From Nereocystis luetkeana (taxonomy: Eukaryota; Sar; Phaeophyceae; Laminariales; Laminariaceae), in assembly GCA_031213475.1 (NCBI GenBank), contig JARUPZ010000010.1, forward strand, positions 8,510,898 to 8,574,897: a stretch of 64,000 bases of DNA, read 5' to 3'. Shown piece after piece: positions 1 to 10,234 of this stretch. The position numbers and the translations under genes are program-made. The notes below the pieces were generated by a model. It saw nothing but the letters and a program-made list of their open reading frames with translations. It did no database searches and had not been told where the DNA came from. Numbering within the stretch: position 1 is the stretch's first letter; each line of letters starts with the position of its first letter.

Positions 1-1438
1 TTCAAATGCTTGGAGCAACTTGGAGCCAGTTTTTTTCGGACAGAGAACTACTGCTGTGGTATGTACATACACACCAGTAGTACAGCCAGTCAGTGCCAAC
101 ACGTATCGCATCGGCCAAAACGGTATGTATGCGGACAACAGCCAGAACAACAGCAACAGCAACACGGACATGACACAATAATTGCAGCGAATAGAGAGGT
201 TGCCGCTGCTGCTGCTGCTGCACCTTGGGAGGGGTGTGGGGTCGGTGCCCTTTCCTTGTATTCAGTGGTTGCTTTTGTTTGTGTCGTTGATCTTGATGAT
301 CTTGTGGGTGATGACGGCAGTAATGAAGGCTGGGTGCTGGTTTGTGTTTGTGGCTATGAGCGTCATGACGTCGGCGATGGTCGCGTCATGATGTGTCGGC
401 GTTGGTGATGATGGCGTTGGTGTTGGTGATGGGGATACTTTGAGGATTTGTCCTTTCGAGCTTTTTCGTTTTTGTTTTTTGTTTTTTGTGGCGACTAATG
501 ACGTCACACGCACGCTGAGAACTGGGCTGTGCGTTATACTGCCATTAATACTGCAACTGTACTGCTAGTTTGATGATGAAGCGTATAGACGATGACGATG
601 ATAATCAAACCAATGATCAAGGCCAAATGATGGTCGGTGTCTCATGTGTAAAATAATAGTGTCGTGGGAGTGTTTTTTTTTTTTTTAAACCAATGCAACC
701 ATAGATAGGTGCCGAATACCCCATGCAGAATCGATCCGGCAGACGTTCCACGTTCTGCATTACGGCATACGCCCACAAACAAGAAATCACCTCGAAAATA
801 ACGTAAGGCTCATTTTTTAAGGGACGCTATGTTCGTAAGAGAGTTGGGTGGTGAAAATGTGCTCATCGTCGAGCGCCACACTAAAAATTCCTGTATAATA
901 ATAAAGGTATATGCTCGAGGCTGAAGAAGAATGACGTCACATAGTGAGATTCTAAGGCTTGCCCAGATTCGGTGTTTAATATTTGTAATACTGCTGTTTT
1001 TACTGCTGTACCTGGTATCAAGTATATAGGCGTGCGTGTCCGTTACTTCGCGATGAAGCGTTTTTTCCATCATGTGTACCCGTCGACATCCAGCACATCC
1101 AGTGCCCGTACTGATTCTTGTTCTTGCCTCATCTCAGGGAGATAAAAACTTCTGTGGTCGCAAAGTACGAGCCAGAGATGCCGGTAGTCCGTACGTAGCA
1201 AATGCGGTACATGAGAATGCGGCAGGCAATGCCCTGCCATGCCATGCCAACGCACTGCTGTATACGAAAAGCACAAGTACCTGCTACTGCATTACATATA
1301 TATATATTGCTGTCCCATTTATTACCTTATTCCGTGTCCTCCTACCTCCCGCGCCGTAACCCAGATTCGCCCCCGCCTACACCGGAAATTAAATTATCCC
1401 AACTGAAGCTGTCATCCATATGCAAGTCCGCCTCACAA
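1..1438. other. No gene recognised; intergenic or intronic
   Basis: No exon with convincing splice sites or a recognisable protein was found here. There is a short GCT run near 200-225, GTTGGTGAT-like simple sequence around 390-430, and joined TA-bounded palindromes at 1001-1017 (TACTGCTGTA overlapping TACCTGGTA). Confidence 0.5.
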
Positions 1439-1673
1439 GCGGTTCTTATTAATAGTAGGATGCAGCTCACCCTTCATGCGACTCGCCGGACTCCTCACGG
1501 CGCTTCGCGCTTGATGCAAGCGATGCCTGTCTGGTCGGTGAAAACCCGACATGCTCAGTCCCGGCATTGTAGAGATGCGAGGGTCTATCTATGGTCGTAA
1601 GACTGCGGCCAATGCATCAGATCGAGTAAATCTCTCCTACCAGGGACACTGGTATCAAATACACCCCCCCCCC
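1439..1673 (-). mobile_element. Poly(C)-tailed retroposon-like element, full copy
   Basis: Read on the plus strand, this starts at the GGTTCTTA end, runs through the conserved GGCGCTTCGCGCTTG block and ends in a C run at 1664-1673. It matches copies at 36.8 and 41.0 kb. Relative to those it carries six extra bases that create TATTAATA at 1447-1454, and an extra stretch just before the C run. It has no coding capacity. The orientation call treats the C run as the 3' tail. Confidence 0.7.
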
Positions 1674-1689
1674 TACTGCAATACGAGCC

Positions 1690-1790
1690 ATGCATTGCTT
1701 TTCACGTGCAAGATTCAGCACTCTCCTTCCCTTGTCGACCAGCGTCAAATTGTGCTTATCCCTGCTACGACGGCGCACGACGCTTTCGGC
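1690..1790 (-). mobile_element. Fragment of the tRNA-headed SINE family
   Basis: The CTTCCCTTGTCGACCAGCG block and following bases align, with many differences, to the body of the SINE copies at 17.9 and 56.5 kb. No head or tail is recognisable. It is a degenerate fragment. Confidence 0.4.
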
Positions 1791-2185
1791 AGCTGGTGTC
1801 TTTCGATGAGCCAAAGCGCCACGTGCGGATAATCGAACCCCCTGAAATCTACGGTATTTATTTTTTGTCTTTCGAGGTCGACGACTACAGCAGCAGTAGA
1901 TCTCACCCGGGGCGACCGTACGCAAGCCAGCAAACCAAAATGCATTGCAAGAGAGCAAAAATGGGAAACAGTTGTAAGATTAACACATATAGGCTCATAG
2001 ACAGACGAAAAAATCTGTCTTTTACTTTCGTTACCGGCGTTAGTGCAAACTCCGCGGCGCTGGGCTATTGGTACAGCAGTACGATTTTTTTTTGTTTTCT
2101 CTTTGTGGTGAGGTGCTTTTACGTGGTTTCCCGCTTCACTGCAAGTTCCCCGGCGCTGGGCTACGAGTTGTATTAATGGTTCCTT

Positions 2186-2302
2186 TTGCGGGGGACTATA
2201 CCAGGTAGTTAATAGAACCTATGGTACACATAAAAACCTATATATTTAAAAAAAATCACGAACAATATTTGGCCCTATTAATAATAACTATGGCCCCCGT
2301 AA
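2186..2302. mobile_element. MITE-1 copy (TTACGGGGG terminal inverted repeats)
   Basis: Both terminal repeats and the AACCTATATATTT core are recognisable. The left repeat has a seven-base insertion making TACCAGGTA at 2199-2207. The right repeat has about six extra bases making TATTAATA at 2276-2283. Both look like TA-site footprints. Confidence 0.8.
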
Positions 2303-2370
2303 ATATGTCCTCGAATATGAGGACGTTTAGGGTTGAAAATGATTAATCGTATCGAAACGGTCGTTCTAAG

Positions 2371-2609
2371 GGTCATTCTTATCGGAGAGCTTTTTGTCCA
2401 CATTTTCGACATTGTTTTCGCGCAATTTTTCAATCTTCCATATTTTCCTGTTTTTTTTTTCCAAATATTGGAATATTAACGAACTTGATATTTTTGCTTC
2501 TGGAGAATTTCACGAATAGTGACAGAACGCCTCCGTATATCGATACATATCTCCAATTATTCCCAAACTTTAAAAAATTTGGAAAAAACGCTCCCGATAA
2601 GAATGAGCC
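2371..2609. mobile_element. Harbinger-like MITE with TAA target duplication
   Basis: The ends are inverted repeats (GGGTCATTCTTATCGG at left, CCGATAAGAATGAGCC at right), each flanked by TAA. A three-base TWA duplication and GG-starting repeats are typical of PIF/Harbinger non-autonomous elements. The interior is AT-rich with no open frame. Superfamily assignment is inferred from ends and duplication only. Confidence 0.65.
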
Positions 2610-2779
2610 TAATTAGGGAGACTGATGTTTTTTCCTGTTATACCAGGTGTCAGGTACGTACAATAGGTTACACGTACGTACCAGGGTAGCCCATATTTGT
2701 GACCACAGAACTTGTATCTCTTCTAGGATTGAAGAATCGGCACGGACACTGGTTGTGCTGGATGTCGACGGGTAGAAAG

Positions 2780-2888
<109 letters not shown>

Positions 2889-3095
2889 GGTGACTGGTGG
2901 AAAGCGGCGCGGTGACGAAAATGCTGAATTTTCCGCCCCGCCGGATGAATCCCAGGTGCCCCCTATACACCGAAGAAGTCACTCTTCCCCACCCCCACCC
3001 ACACTCATAAAGACATTTTGGTGCGGCTTTTTTGTTCTCATAGACATTTTGGTGCGGCTTTTTCGTTCTCGCATGGGGTCGCGTTGTTTTAGTTA

Positions 3096-3451
3096 GACCA
3101 TGCCAATGGGAAAGCAAAGTATCGATTCAAAATTTGAATTCCAAAGATACCCGCAAAACAAAATTAGAACACGCTTCCGATGGGCGCGTTTAAGAGAAAA
3201 AAAAACGTTCCGAACTCTTGGAATAGCCCGAAAAAGGTAAATCTGGGGGGCCGATTGGGCCAAGATCGGCTTGAGAAAAACTCAGGCTGATGTTTGGTTC
3301 GAAGCTGCGAGATCCCGAGTCCTTGACAGACATCGATCGACAAAACCAACGACTGCGTCATGAATTCTGGACGTAGTGCGCTCGTTAGGGGCTCCGACTC
3401 ATCCTATTAATAGGGTCACGGTCTTCGCGCCATGGTCCATTGGCATAGGTC
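3096..3451 (-). mobile_element. Internally deleted copy of the ~835 bp TIR element
   Basis: The left end GACCATGCCAATGGGAAAGC and right end CCATTGGCATAGGTC match the full elements at 3653-4490 and 49497-50331. The interior matches only their first third, so this is a deletion derivative. The left flank is TTA and the right flank TCA, so the target duplication has decayed. Confidence 0.7.
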
Positions 3452-3652
3452 TCACAGCTGTTTTTTTTTCAAATATATAAAGAAATATGCCAGAAAAGAA
3501 AGATGGATGTACTGGTAAAATATAAATCAAAATAAAAAAAACCAGAAAAAATCGAGCAATGTGGGAATCGAACAGTAGAATTTCCCCCCTCGTTTTTTCC
3601 TTACTCCTTTTTTTTATAGAATGATGAGGACAATGAGAAATAAACGATATGA

Positions 3653-4490
3653 GACATATATGCCAATGGGAAAGCGAAGTATCAATACAAAGTTTGAATT
3701 TCAAAGATACCCGCCGAAAAAAATAGAACACGCCTCCTATGGGCACGTTCGGAAAAAAAACTTCCAAACTCTTGGAAAAGCCCGAAAAAGGTAAATCTGG
3801 GGCCGATGTCGGGCCAACATCGGCTTGAGAAAAAAAACTCAGGCGGATTGTTGGTTCGAAGCTGCGATATTCCGAGTCCTTGACAGACATCGATCGACAA
3901 AACCAAAGACTGCGTCGTGAGTTCTGAACAGATTGCGCTCGAGTGCGCTCGTTAGGGGTTCCGACCCACCCCAGGGTCACCGTCTTCACACCATGGCCGG
4001 TGTCATGTGGCGGGAGCTGACCAGGTGTATGATAAAAAAACAATCGGCCGCTGGTGTGCACAAAACAGATGACAAAAAATCTCCACCCGTCTCGAACGGC
4101 AAAACATAGTTTTTTTTCATGTTTGGGAGGATACCGTAGGACGCCGCCGGCAAGCTCTCGCCCCCTAGAGCATGTATCCACCTGATATCTTCGAAGCCGT
4201 CATCCATATTCGTTGGCCTTGCCGGACACCGAGCGGGTTTGCCGTGGGCTGAGTCTATGTTGAGATCGAGCGTCGATCGTCGCACGAACTGATTTCTATC
4301 AGCGTGTTGACAATTTGCAACTAGAAAAAACAAATTGCGCCGCCTGCAGCCGTTGGGGGAAGAAAAGAAAAAATCAAACAGTTTTCCTCTTTTTTCCCAC
4401 AGCGGCGGTACGAGGAAGTTTCGAGTGTTTTTTTAAAGCAATATTTTTGGAGGAAAACTTTTGAACTTCGCGTTTCCATTGGCATAGGTC
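3653..4490 (-). mobile_element. ~835 bp non-autonomous TIR element, full length
   Basis: The terminal inverted repeats contain TATGCCAATGG and CCATTGGCATAGGTC. It is the same element as 49497-50331 in the opposite orientation. Minus-strand frames of about 115 and 260 codons run through it but show no transposase motif, and the 49.5 kb copy breaks these frames, so I treat it as non-autonomous. It lies about 200 bp from its deletion derivative at 3096-3451. Confidence 0.75.
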
Positions 4491-4806
4491 TTAGCGGCCT
4501 TTTTTATAGTACAACATTTATTAACTACCAGGTATCAATCTTTTCCAGACCAATGAAAATCGACGAGCAGTTGGAATGCTGAGCCCTATGCGCGATATAA
4601 ATGGACGTACGTACCGGGGCGAGAAGGGACGACACCAGTGACCACGGCTTGTCCAGAAGATCGCTGAGGGTAAAACCTCCTACGAGTCAATAAGCTGGAA
4701 TCTGTTAATAAGCTGGAATCTCAAAGTGGCGTTATTTGTTTTTCATTAATCAAGGTATTCCAACCCTAAAGCGACAATTGCGGTCTTACTGAAACCCCTT
4801 CAACCC

Positions 4807-4904
4807 TTAACCCTTTTAGAGCCGGAGTCCCGTTTTGGGGACAAACTACTTATAATTTGAGTGGATTACCCCCAAATACGGGACTGCGGTTCTAAAAGGG
4901 TTAA
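4807..4904. mobile_element. PAL-95 palindromic element
   Basis: Near-perfect inverted repeat of about 95 bp. One arm reads TTTTAG..CCGGAGTCCCGTTTTGGGG and the other returns as its complement, ending TTCTAAAAGGGTTAA. It is one of about ten related copies in the window. No coding capacity; probably a foldback MITE. Confidence 0.75.
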
Positions 4905-6411
4905 GGGCTATCTCCCGTTGTGGAGACGAAACAGTTGGAATTGATGTCCTACAGGTTTGTTCATGTATGGTGCAGCACCAACAGGGTTAACCTTGCACGA
5001 AAAGAGCGTTCAACAGCAGTACAAGCACGACCATCCTGCAAGCATCCTTGTACAGCAGTACACCTCCTTTTTTGCTGCGCTTTGGACACCCCTGCCCGAG
5101 CTGCCTGCTTGCCTGGGTGGCTCCGTGTTCCGTATATATACATGACCGTCACTTTTTCCCGAGCTGTGTTTTTCTCTTTGCAGCCCGTCAGGGTTGGTGC
5201 TGTTCGAAGTCCTTCGTACCTGGTGTACGGCACTCCTCCAGTCGTGTGCGAGGTGTAGCCTATACGATACCGCAGTAGGTACGGGCTTTGACATCGAGTG
5301 TTCTCAATGTCACACCTGGTCGCCCTATATATATACCTGGTATACCGGTATGTATATATATATGCCTGGTACTGTATACCCCGGTATGATAAACGAGTGA
5401 CAGCAGTAGCGATGTGGTGTTCAACTCACAGCACGAAATGGTTTATTTATGTACGAGTACGAGTAGCAGCTTCAAAGTCAAATTCAAACTGCGCCTTTGA
5501 CCTTTTTTTAGCTTACACGTCGACTTGAACTCGTCGTGCCTTGCTTGGTACTGCGTACAACTTGTTTAACAAGTATCTATAAATATTTGGTTGGGTCAAC
5601 TCCCCCTCGCGGTGCCCCACATTTTCGAAAAAAGCGGGAGATGTAGTACGTACGTCCCCGCAAATGAGAGGAACCACGGTGCTGTAAGCTGGTCAACTGT
5701 GAGAACCGCCTGCTAAAGCCCCGAGGAGCTTTGTTTCTGGGAGGGGCTTGGTCTCTACCTGTTTGCGAGGAAATGGGTACACATTTGCGCATTATGGTGG
5801 CGTTATTTATCAGGGAGAAGAAAAAACGAGCATTAGGGTGGCGTTATTTGTCAGGGAGAAGAAAAAACGAACTCAAGAACGGTTGGAAAATCGGGATCCT
5901 CCTTTGAATTTTTGTAACCGCTCAAGAACCGAAACCGGTAACGTATATCTGGTATATATCCCGGTTCTTGAATACCTGTTTGCAAAATGTTATAGTTTCA
6001 TACCGGGTACCTGTTATGTTGTATTTCTCGAAAAGTGTGCGAGGTGGTGTGGTGGTGTGGTTCTACACCAGGCTTGGGCTACGAGTGTGATTGTAACAAT
6101 TATAATCGACGCCCAGTTCGGTGTGGTGGGCTTGAAAAAAATGTCGGGCATACACATGCCTATATCGACCACGTTGAGCTCTCGCGAGTTGTCGGTGTGT
6201 ATATGTAGCGTGTTTATTCGGAACTGGTCCGGATAACAACGTAGGGAGCTGTGGCATGCGTTCGCGGCACGGCAGTACTTGTGTCTGCCGCATGGTCTTC
6301 CTATTAATAGTCGCTTGGCGGGAGCGCACTGTATGGTCGTGCTTGTTTTTGTCCCAGTCCCAGGTCCTGCTGAGCATCGGCCCGGATATTGAAATTATCG
6401 GTGTATAACTA
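4905..6411. other. No gene recognised; TA-palindrome rich
   Basis: Open frames here lack splice support or recognisable motifs. A 41 bp tandem duplication (GGTGGCGTTATTT core) lies at 5789-5870. TACCTGGTA at 5334-5342, TACAGCAGTA at 5051-5060 and TATTAATA at 6302-6309 are short TA-bounded palindromes. Confidence 0.5.
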
Positions 6412-6516
6412 TTACGGGGGACCATAGTTAATAGGACCAAATACTGTTAGCAAAAATAGCGAAATATATAGGTTTTTGTGTGTACCGTAGGTCCTATTAA
6501 CTATGGTCCCCCGTAA
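6412..6516. mobile_element. MITE-1 copy, near-consensus
   Basis: Starts TTACGGGGGACCATAG and ends with its complement, flanked by TA. The terminal repeats of about 27 bp end at the internal GGTCC. This is one of the cleanest copies. Confidence 0.9.
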
Positions 6517-7005
6517 TATTGAGCTCGCGACAGACCACGTATCATCATGTTGGGTGCCATTCTCATGATCTAAGTCCTTGGTGACAAGCCAGACTCCAGT
6601 GGATCTGGAGTACTGTAGGAGGATACCCCGGGAAAATGTGAACCCGAATAGCACCACAAGAAACGCGTTCTCTTGCACATTGCTGCACTGTTTGTACGCC
6701 GTGGTTCGGCTTCGGAAATTTGAGGTGTCAAGTGTGTGAACCCCTCCGGGTGTTGAAGATAATAGCCACCGAAAAAAAAAACAGCGGTAAATTTGGTGCC
6801 ATCAGCCGTCTACGAGCAGCGTGAGCATCGAGCAGCATGCACGGGTAGGATCGTGTTGCGCCCGTCCCGTACGACTTTCTCGCGTCGCAACTCGGAGACC
6901 AATGGGTAATTATCCCCCGATCACACAGCAGCAGTGGCCGCAACCGCAATCGCCACTTTTTATCGTCGATATTTCCTCCCTGAAGTCACAAGAGGGCTAG
7001 TATAT

Positions 7006-7104
7006 AGCCCTTTTAGTGCTGCAATCCCGTGTTGGGGACGAACCACACTACTGTAGTTCCAAGTAGTTTGTCCCCGAAACGGGACTGCGGTCCTAAAAGG
7101 GTTG
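7006..7104. mobile_element. PAL-95 palindromic element
   Basis: Two inverted arms (CCCTTTTAG..CTGCAATCCC and GGGACTGCGGTCCTAAAAGG) around a short divergent centre. The left arm is more decayed than the right. Confidence 0.75.
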
Positions 7105-8087
7105 ATAGAAACAGAGTGTCATACGGCATACCTGGGAGGTTGCAAACATACTCCAGGGTACCCGGTTGCCAAACCCCTTTGTTGAAATCAATACCCGGGT
7201 GCATTCCCTACCAAACACGCTCTTTTTGGAATCGTTGCGGTCTCGCTCCCGAGCAGAGCCCGGACTGGATCGAGTGCCCGACGCTTCTAATACTACTTCT
7301 GTGTTTTATAAATTATATTGGTGTTGTGTGCCTGATATTTGTCCGAATAACTACAGTTGTGTGCTCACAGCTCATGAGAGGAAAAGAGACAACATTATTA
7401 TACCGGTACGTATACGTACGTACAAAATAATGCCTCTCGTGCTGAAACTAGGGAAATCGTCTTATCCACTCCCGCCGGAAAAAAACTTGGAGCGCCCGCC
7501 ACGCGCTTCAGAGTGCACGAATCGCGCCGAGACCTATATAGTAGACCAATGTGTCCGGCCGGGGTTCTCGCGTCCGAGTACTTCCTGTTTCGCCGAAAAG
7601 TGCTGGTACGAAGAGAAAAGTTGGCAAAAGTACGAAAATTTGACAAACGTACGTATACATCTATATTTGTCTACTTTCCTCTCTGGCGGCTATCAACACG
7701 AACCCGGCGCTGTATTTGTAAAAAAATACGCTCGTCTCCTTTCTTTTCTATTAAATAAGTGCGGTATAAATGGGTCAGGAGATGTGTTCGTGTGTGTGCT
7801 TTTTGTTGGGACTTGAGAGGATAAAAAATGGCCATAAAAAGGGACGATTGCACAGCAGTATCGTCGACTGCATGCTTTTGGGGGATGGTGGTGCAAGTTG
7901 AATGCCCAAACTACAATGGTTGAAAGCAGCCAGTCGTGTGATACGGGCAGGCGCAGCGTGATCCTTACTGCCGGTCCTACTGAGCGCTCACAACTATTAA
8001 TACTACTCGTGGACGGTTCGCTAATGAGCTACCAGGTATACCTGAACAAAAAAACGATCGCTATCTCGGGGTTCCATAAGAGTTGTG
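7105..8087. other. No gene recognised
   Basis: A plus-strand frame of 216 codons (7166-7816) crosses this stretch. It has no recognisable domain, no repeated codon signature and no clear splice sites, so I do not call it. TATTAATA lies at 7995-8002 and TACCAGGTA at 8030-8038. Confidence 0.45.
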
Positions 8088-8181
8088 ACCCTTTTAGGGC
8101 CGCAGTCCCGTTTAGGGGGCAAAACACTTAGAATTTGAGTGGTTTGTCCACAAAACGGGACTGCAGTCCTTGAGGGGTTAA
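8088..8181. mobile_element. PAL-95 palindromic element
   Basis: The left arm ACCCTTTTAGGGCCGCAGTC and the complementary right arm ending TTGAGGGGTTAA are clear. The centre GAGTGGTTTGTCC is shared with other copies. Confidence 0.75.
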
Positions 8182-8368
8182 GCCGTTATTTCTACCCTTA
8201 GGGGGTTGAGCCGTTCATTCTACCCTCCGACATCAAGCACACCCCAGTGTCCGTGCGGAGTTTTCATGCTGTATTCTGTCCGCCTTGAAAATTCGTTTTT
8301 TTTTTACTGAGGTGCGAGTTTCTCGGGGTGGGGGAGGTTTTCCGAAATTTCAGTACGTCGTTTAACCT

Positions 8369-8518
8369 GTGTGGGACTGCAGTCTCGTTCTGCCCCAGAA
8401 TGGGACTGGAGTCCTAAAATGGTAAACCCTTTTCGAACTACAGTCCTGTTTTGGGGACAAACCACTCTAATTTTATGTAGTATGCCCCCAAAACGGGGCT
8501 GCAGATCTGAAAGGGTGA
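8369..8518. mobile_element. Two abutting PAL-95 copies, one shortened
   Basis: 8369-8424 is a shortened palindrome (GGGACTGCAGTCTCG to CCTAAAATGG). 8424-8518 is a fuller but mutated copy. The abutting layout suggests insertion of one beside the other, or a tandem event. Confidence 0.6.
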
Positions 8519-8609
8519 AACACCCATATCGGGGGCACACAAGACACGAGCAAGTTTTGTTGATGTACCGGTGTTTATTTCTGCCCCTTTCTTGCACCAC
8601 GCGAGAGTA

Positions 8610-8930
8610 ACACACGAGATCAGCACATGAAATAGCGAAGACACCGCAACAGCACATGAAAAACACGTCTGAGCACACGAGGGCAACTCATGATGGCAGC
8701 ACGCAAGAGCCTACGCTTGTAGTAGAAAGACAAATGGCGACAGCACGGGAGGGCAAGGCATGAGACAGCAGCGCTTGACAGCAGCACATGACAGAAGACA
8801 GCGACACGTGCGTCACTTGAGTAACTGCATGTCTTACGAGTAGCAACACATGATAATACACATGACATATACAGCAACACGTGATAGCAGCACTTTTAAT
8901 GGCAACACGCGAGAGAGCGCAAGACCGGCA
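8610..8930. repeat. Degenerate minisatellite, CAGCACATGA-like words
   Basis: Words such as AGCAGCACATGACAG and GCAACACGTGATAGC recur irregularly. There is no fixed unit and no open frame. Confidence 0.5.
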
Positions 8931-9069
8931 CCGGAATCGGTGCGCGTTCCGGACGACAGTAATCCACTTGCGTTCGGACACAAACCCTAGGGAGGCTATA
9001 TGAAGTAGTAACACCCTCTCCTCCTTCAACTCCATCAATAATCGTCATTCTTCTCTTTTCCTCTCGTTT

Positions 9070-9545
9070 GTGTTGGATATGTCCGTGGCCGTATGTAGGG
9101 GTAGGTTCGGTAGGGATGTAGTTTCTCGGCAGATATCCTAGTGAACCTTACCGGAGTGTTTGGTACGGCTGTAATACCCCACCGAACTGTGCCGGAGTGT
9201 TTGGTACCGCCGCCATACCGTACCGAACACTCGATTATGGTTCGGCAAGAACTCGATATCGGTACCGGACACTTATGTAAGGTCGGTACGACCACTAATA
9301 CCGGTACCCCACTTCGGTAAGGGTATTATACCGAATACCCGGCGTATTTACCCTACCGAAATGGTTTGGTACGGCCGCAATACCCTACCAAAATATTTGT
9401 ACCGGACGGTACGGCCACAATAAATACCCGACGGAACACTCATGTCAGGTTTCGGTACGAAGTTGGTAACGGTACCGGACACTTGGGTAAGTTCGGTACG
9501 ACCTCAGTATCGGTACCCTACACTTCCGTAAGTTCGGTACAAAAT
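9070..9545. repeat. Degenerate minisatellite, GGTACCGGACACTT-like words
   Basis: Variants of GGTACCGGACACTT and CGGTACGGCCGTAAT recur over about 470 bp in both orientations, so the region is rich in KpnI-like palindromes. Short dispersed-word structure like this recurs at 46.6, 48.5, 61.1 and 63.7 kb. Confidence 0.6.
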
Positions 9546-10102
9546 TACGCCCACCAGTATTGCTCCTTGTTCACAGGTACTTATTGTAGTTTCTGCTTTT
9601 TTCTTGACTCTCCTTGTTTGCTTGTTTTTCATCACGTCTATTGATAGTTTCTAGGTCAACTCGGACGAAGTGCGTACCAGGTATCATATATTGTATATGG
9701 GAGGTTTGAACCTCAGCGATATTCATTCTGGACGTGTGTGTGTCCCTGCTCAGCGGTAACACTAAAAAATATACTAGAAATATAACACCAGCTGTGAGAT
9801 CGAGGATTTCATCGATTTTACCAGTATGATCTACGGGTTCAGAGAATCGTTCACTTGTTGACATGTATTTGCTACGTGCATATGTGATCGCACTCTTGAC
9901 AGACATGTAAGGAACGTTAAGCGTTCATACTTCTCTGGAAACCTTCTTTATGCTTTCCTCCAGAGTGGTATAATCTGATACGAAGTACTGGTATGATACG
10001 ACAGTTCGCATTTCCCGCTGTTTCGTCGACCCTACTATTAATATTAATATCTACATTCTTTCGTTAATTCTCGTCGTCAACGTTGTTTTTGTTGACCCTC
10101 AG
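9546..10102. other. Sequence upstream of the first recognised PHD-gene exon
   Basis: Ends in a usable acceptor (TTGACCCTCAG) at 10102, so it is at least partly an intron. A 111-codon minus-strand frame at 9571-9906 has a protein-like composition, but I recognise no family and see no supporting splice sites. No 5' exon of the PHD gene could be placed here. Confidence 0.5.
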
Positions 10103-10234
10103 GCCGAGTTGAAGGCGACTGGCCACTTGCAGCGCATTGCGACGAAGATAGAGAAATTTCGGGTTGACCCGAACTCTCGCGAGGAGAAGGAGCGCGCGAC
10201 ACGCCATCGCGAGACTTTGGATGCTTACGAACCG
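10103..10234 (+). CDS. PHD gene, first recognised exon
   Basis: Acceptor CCCTCAG, donor GTAAGG. 44 codons in phase 0, charged and helical (KIEKFRVDPNSREEKERATR). No known domain; probably linker or coiled coil ahead of the PHD finger. An in-frame upstream exon must exist, because this one lacks a start codon. Confidence 0.8.

Noticed and set aside
2320-2336. Telomere-like GTTTAGGG
   Set aside because: A single occurrence, not an array.
3399-4181. 260-residue minus-strand frame as a transposase
   Set aside because: No catalytic motif, and the equivalent frame is broken in the 49.5 kb copy of the same element.
9571-9906. 111-residue minus-strand frame with protein-like composition
   Set aside because: No family recognised, no splice support, and it lies antisense in a probable intron of the PHD gene.
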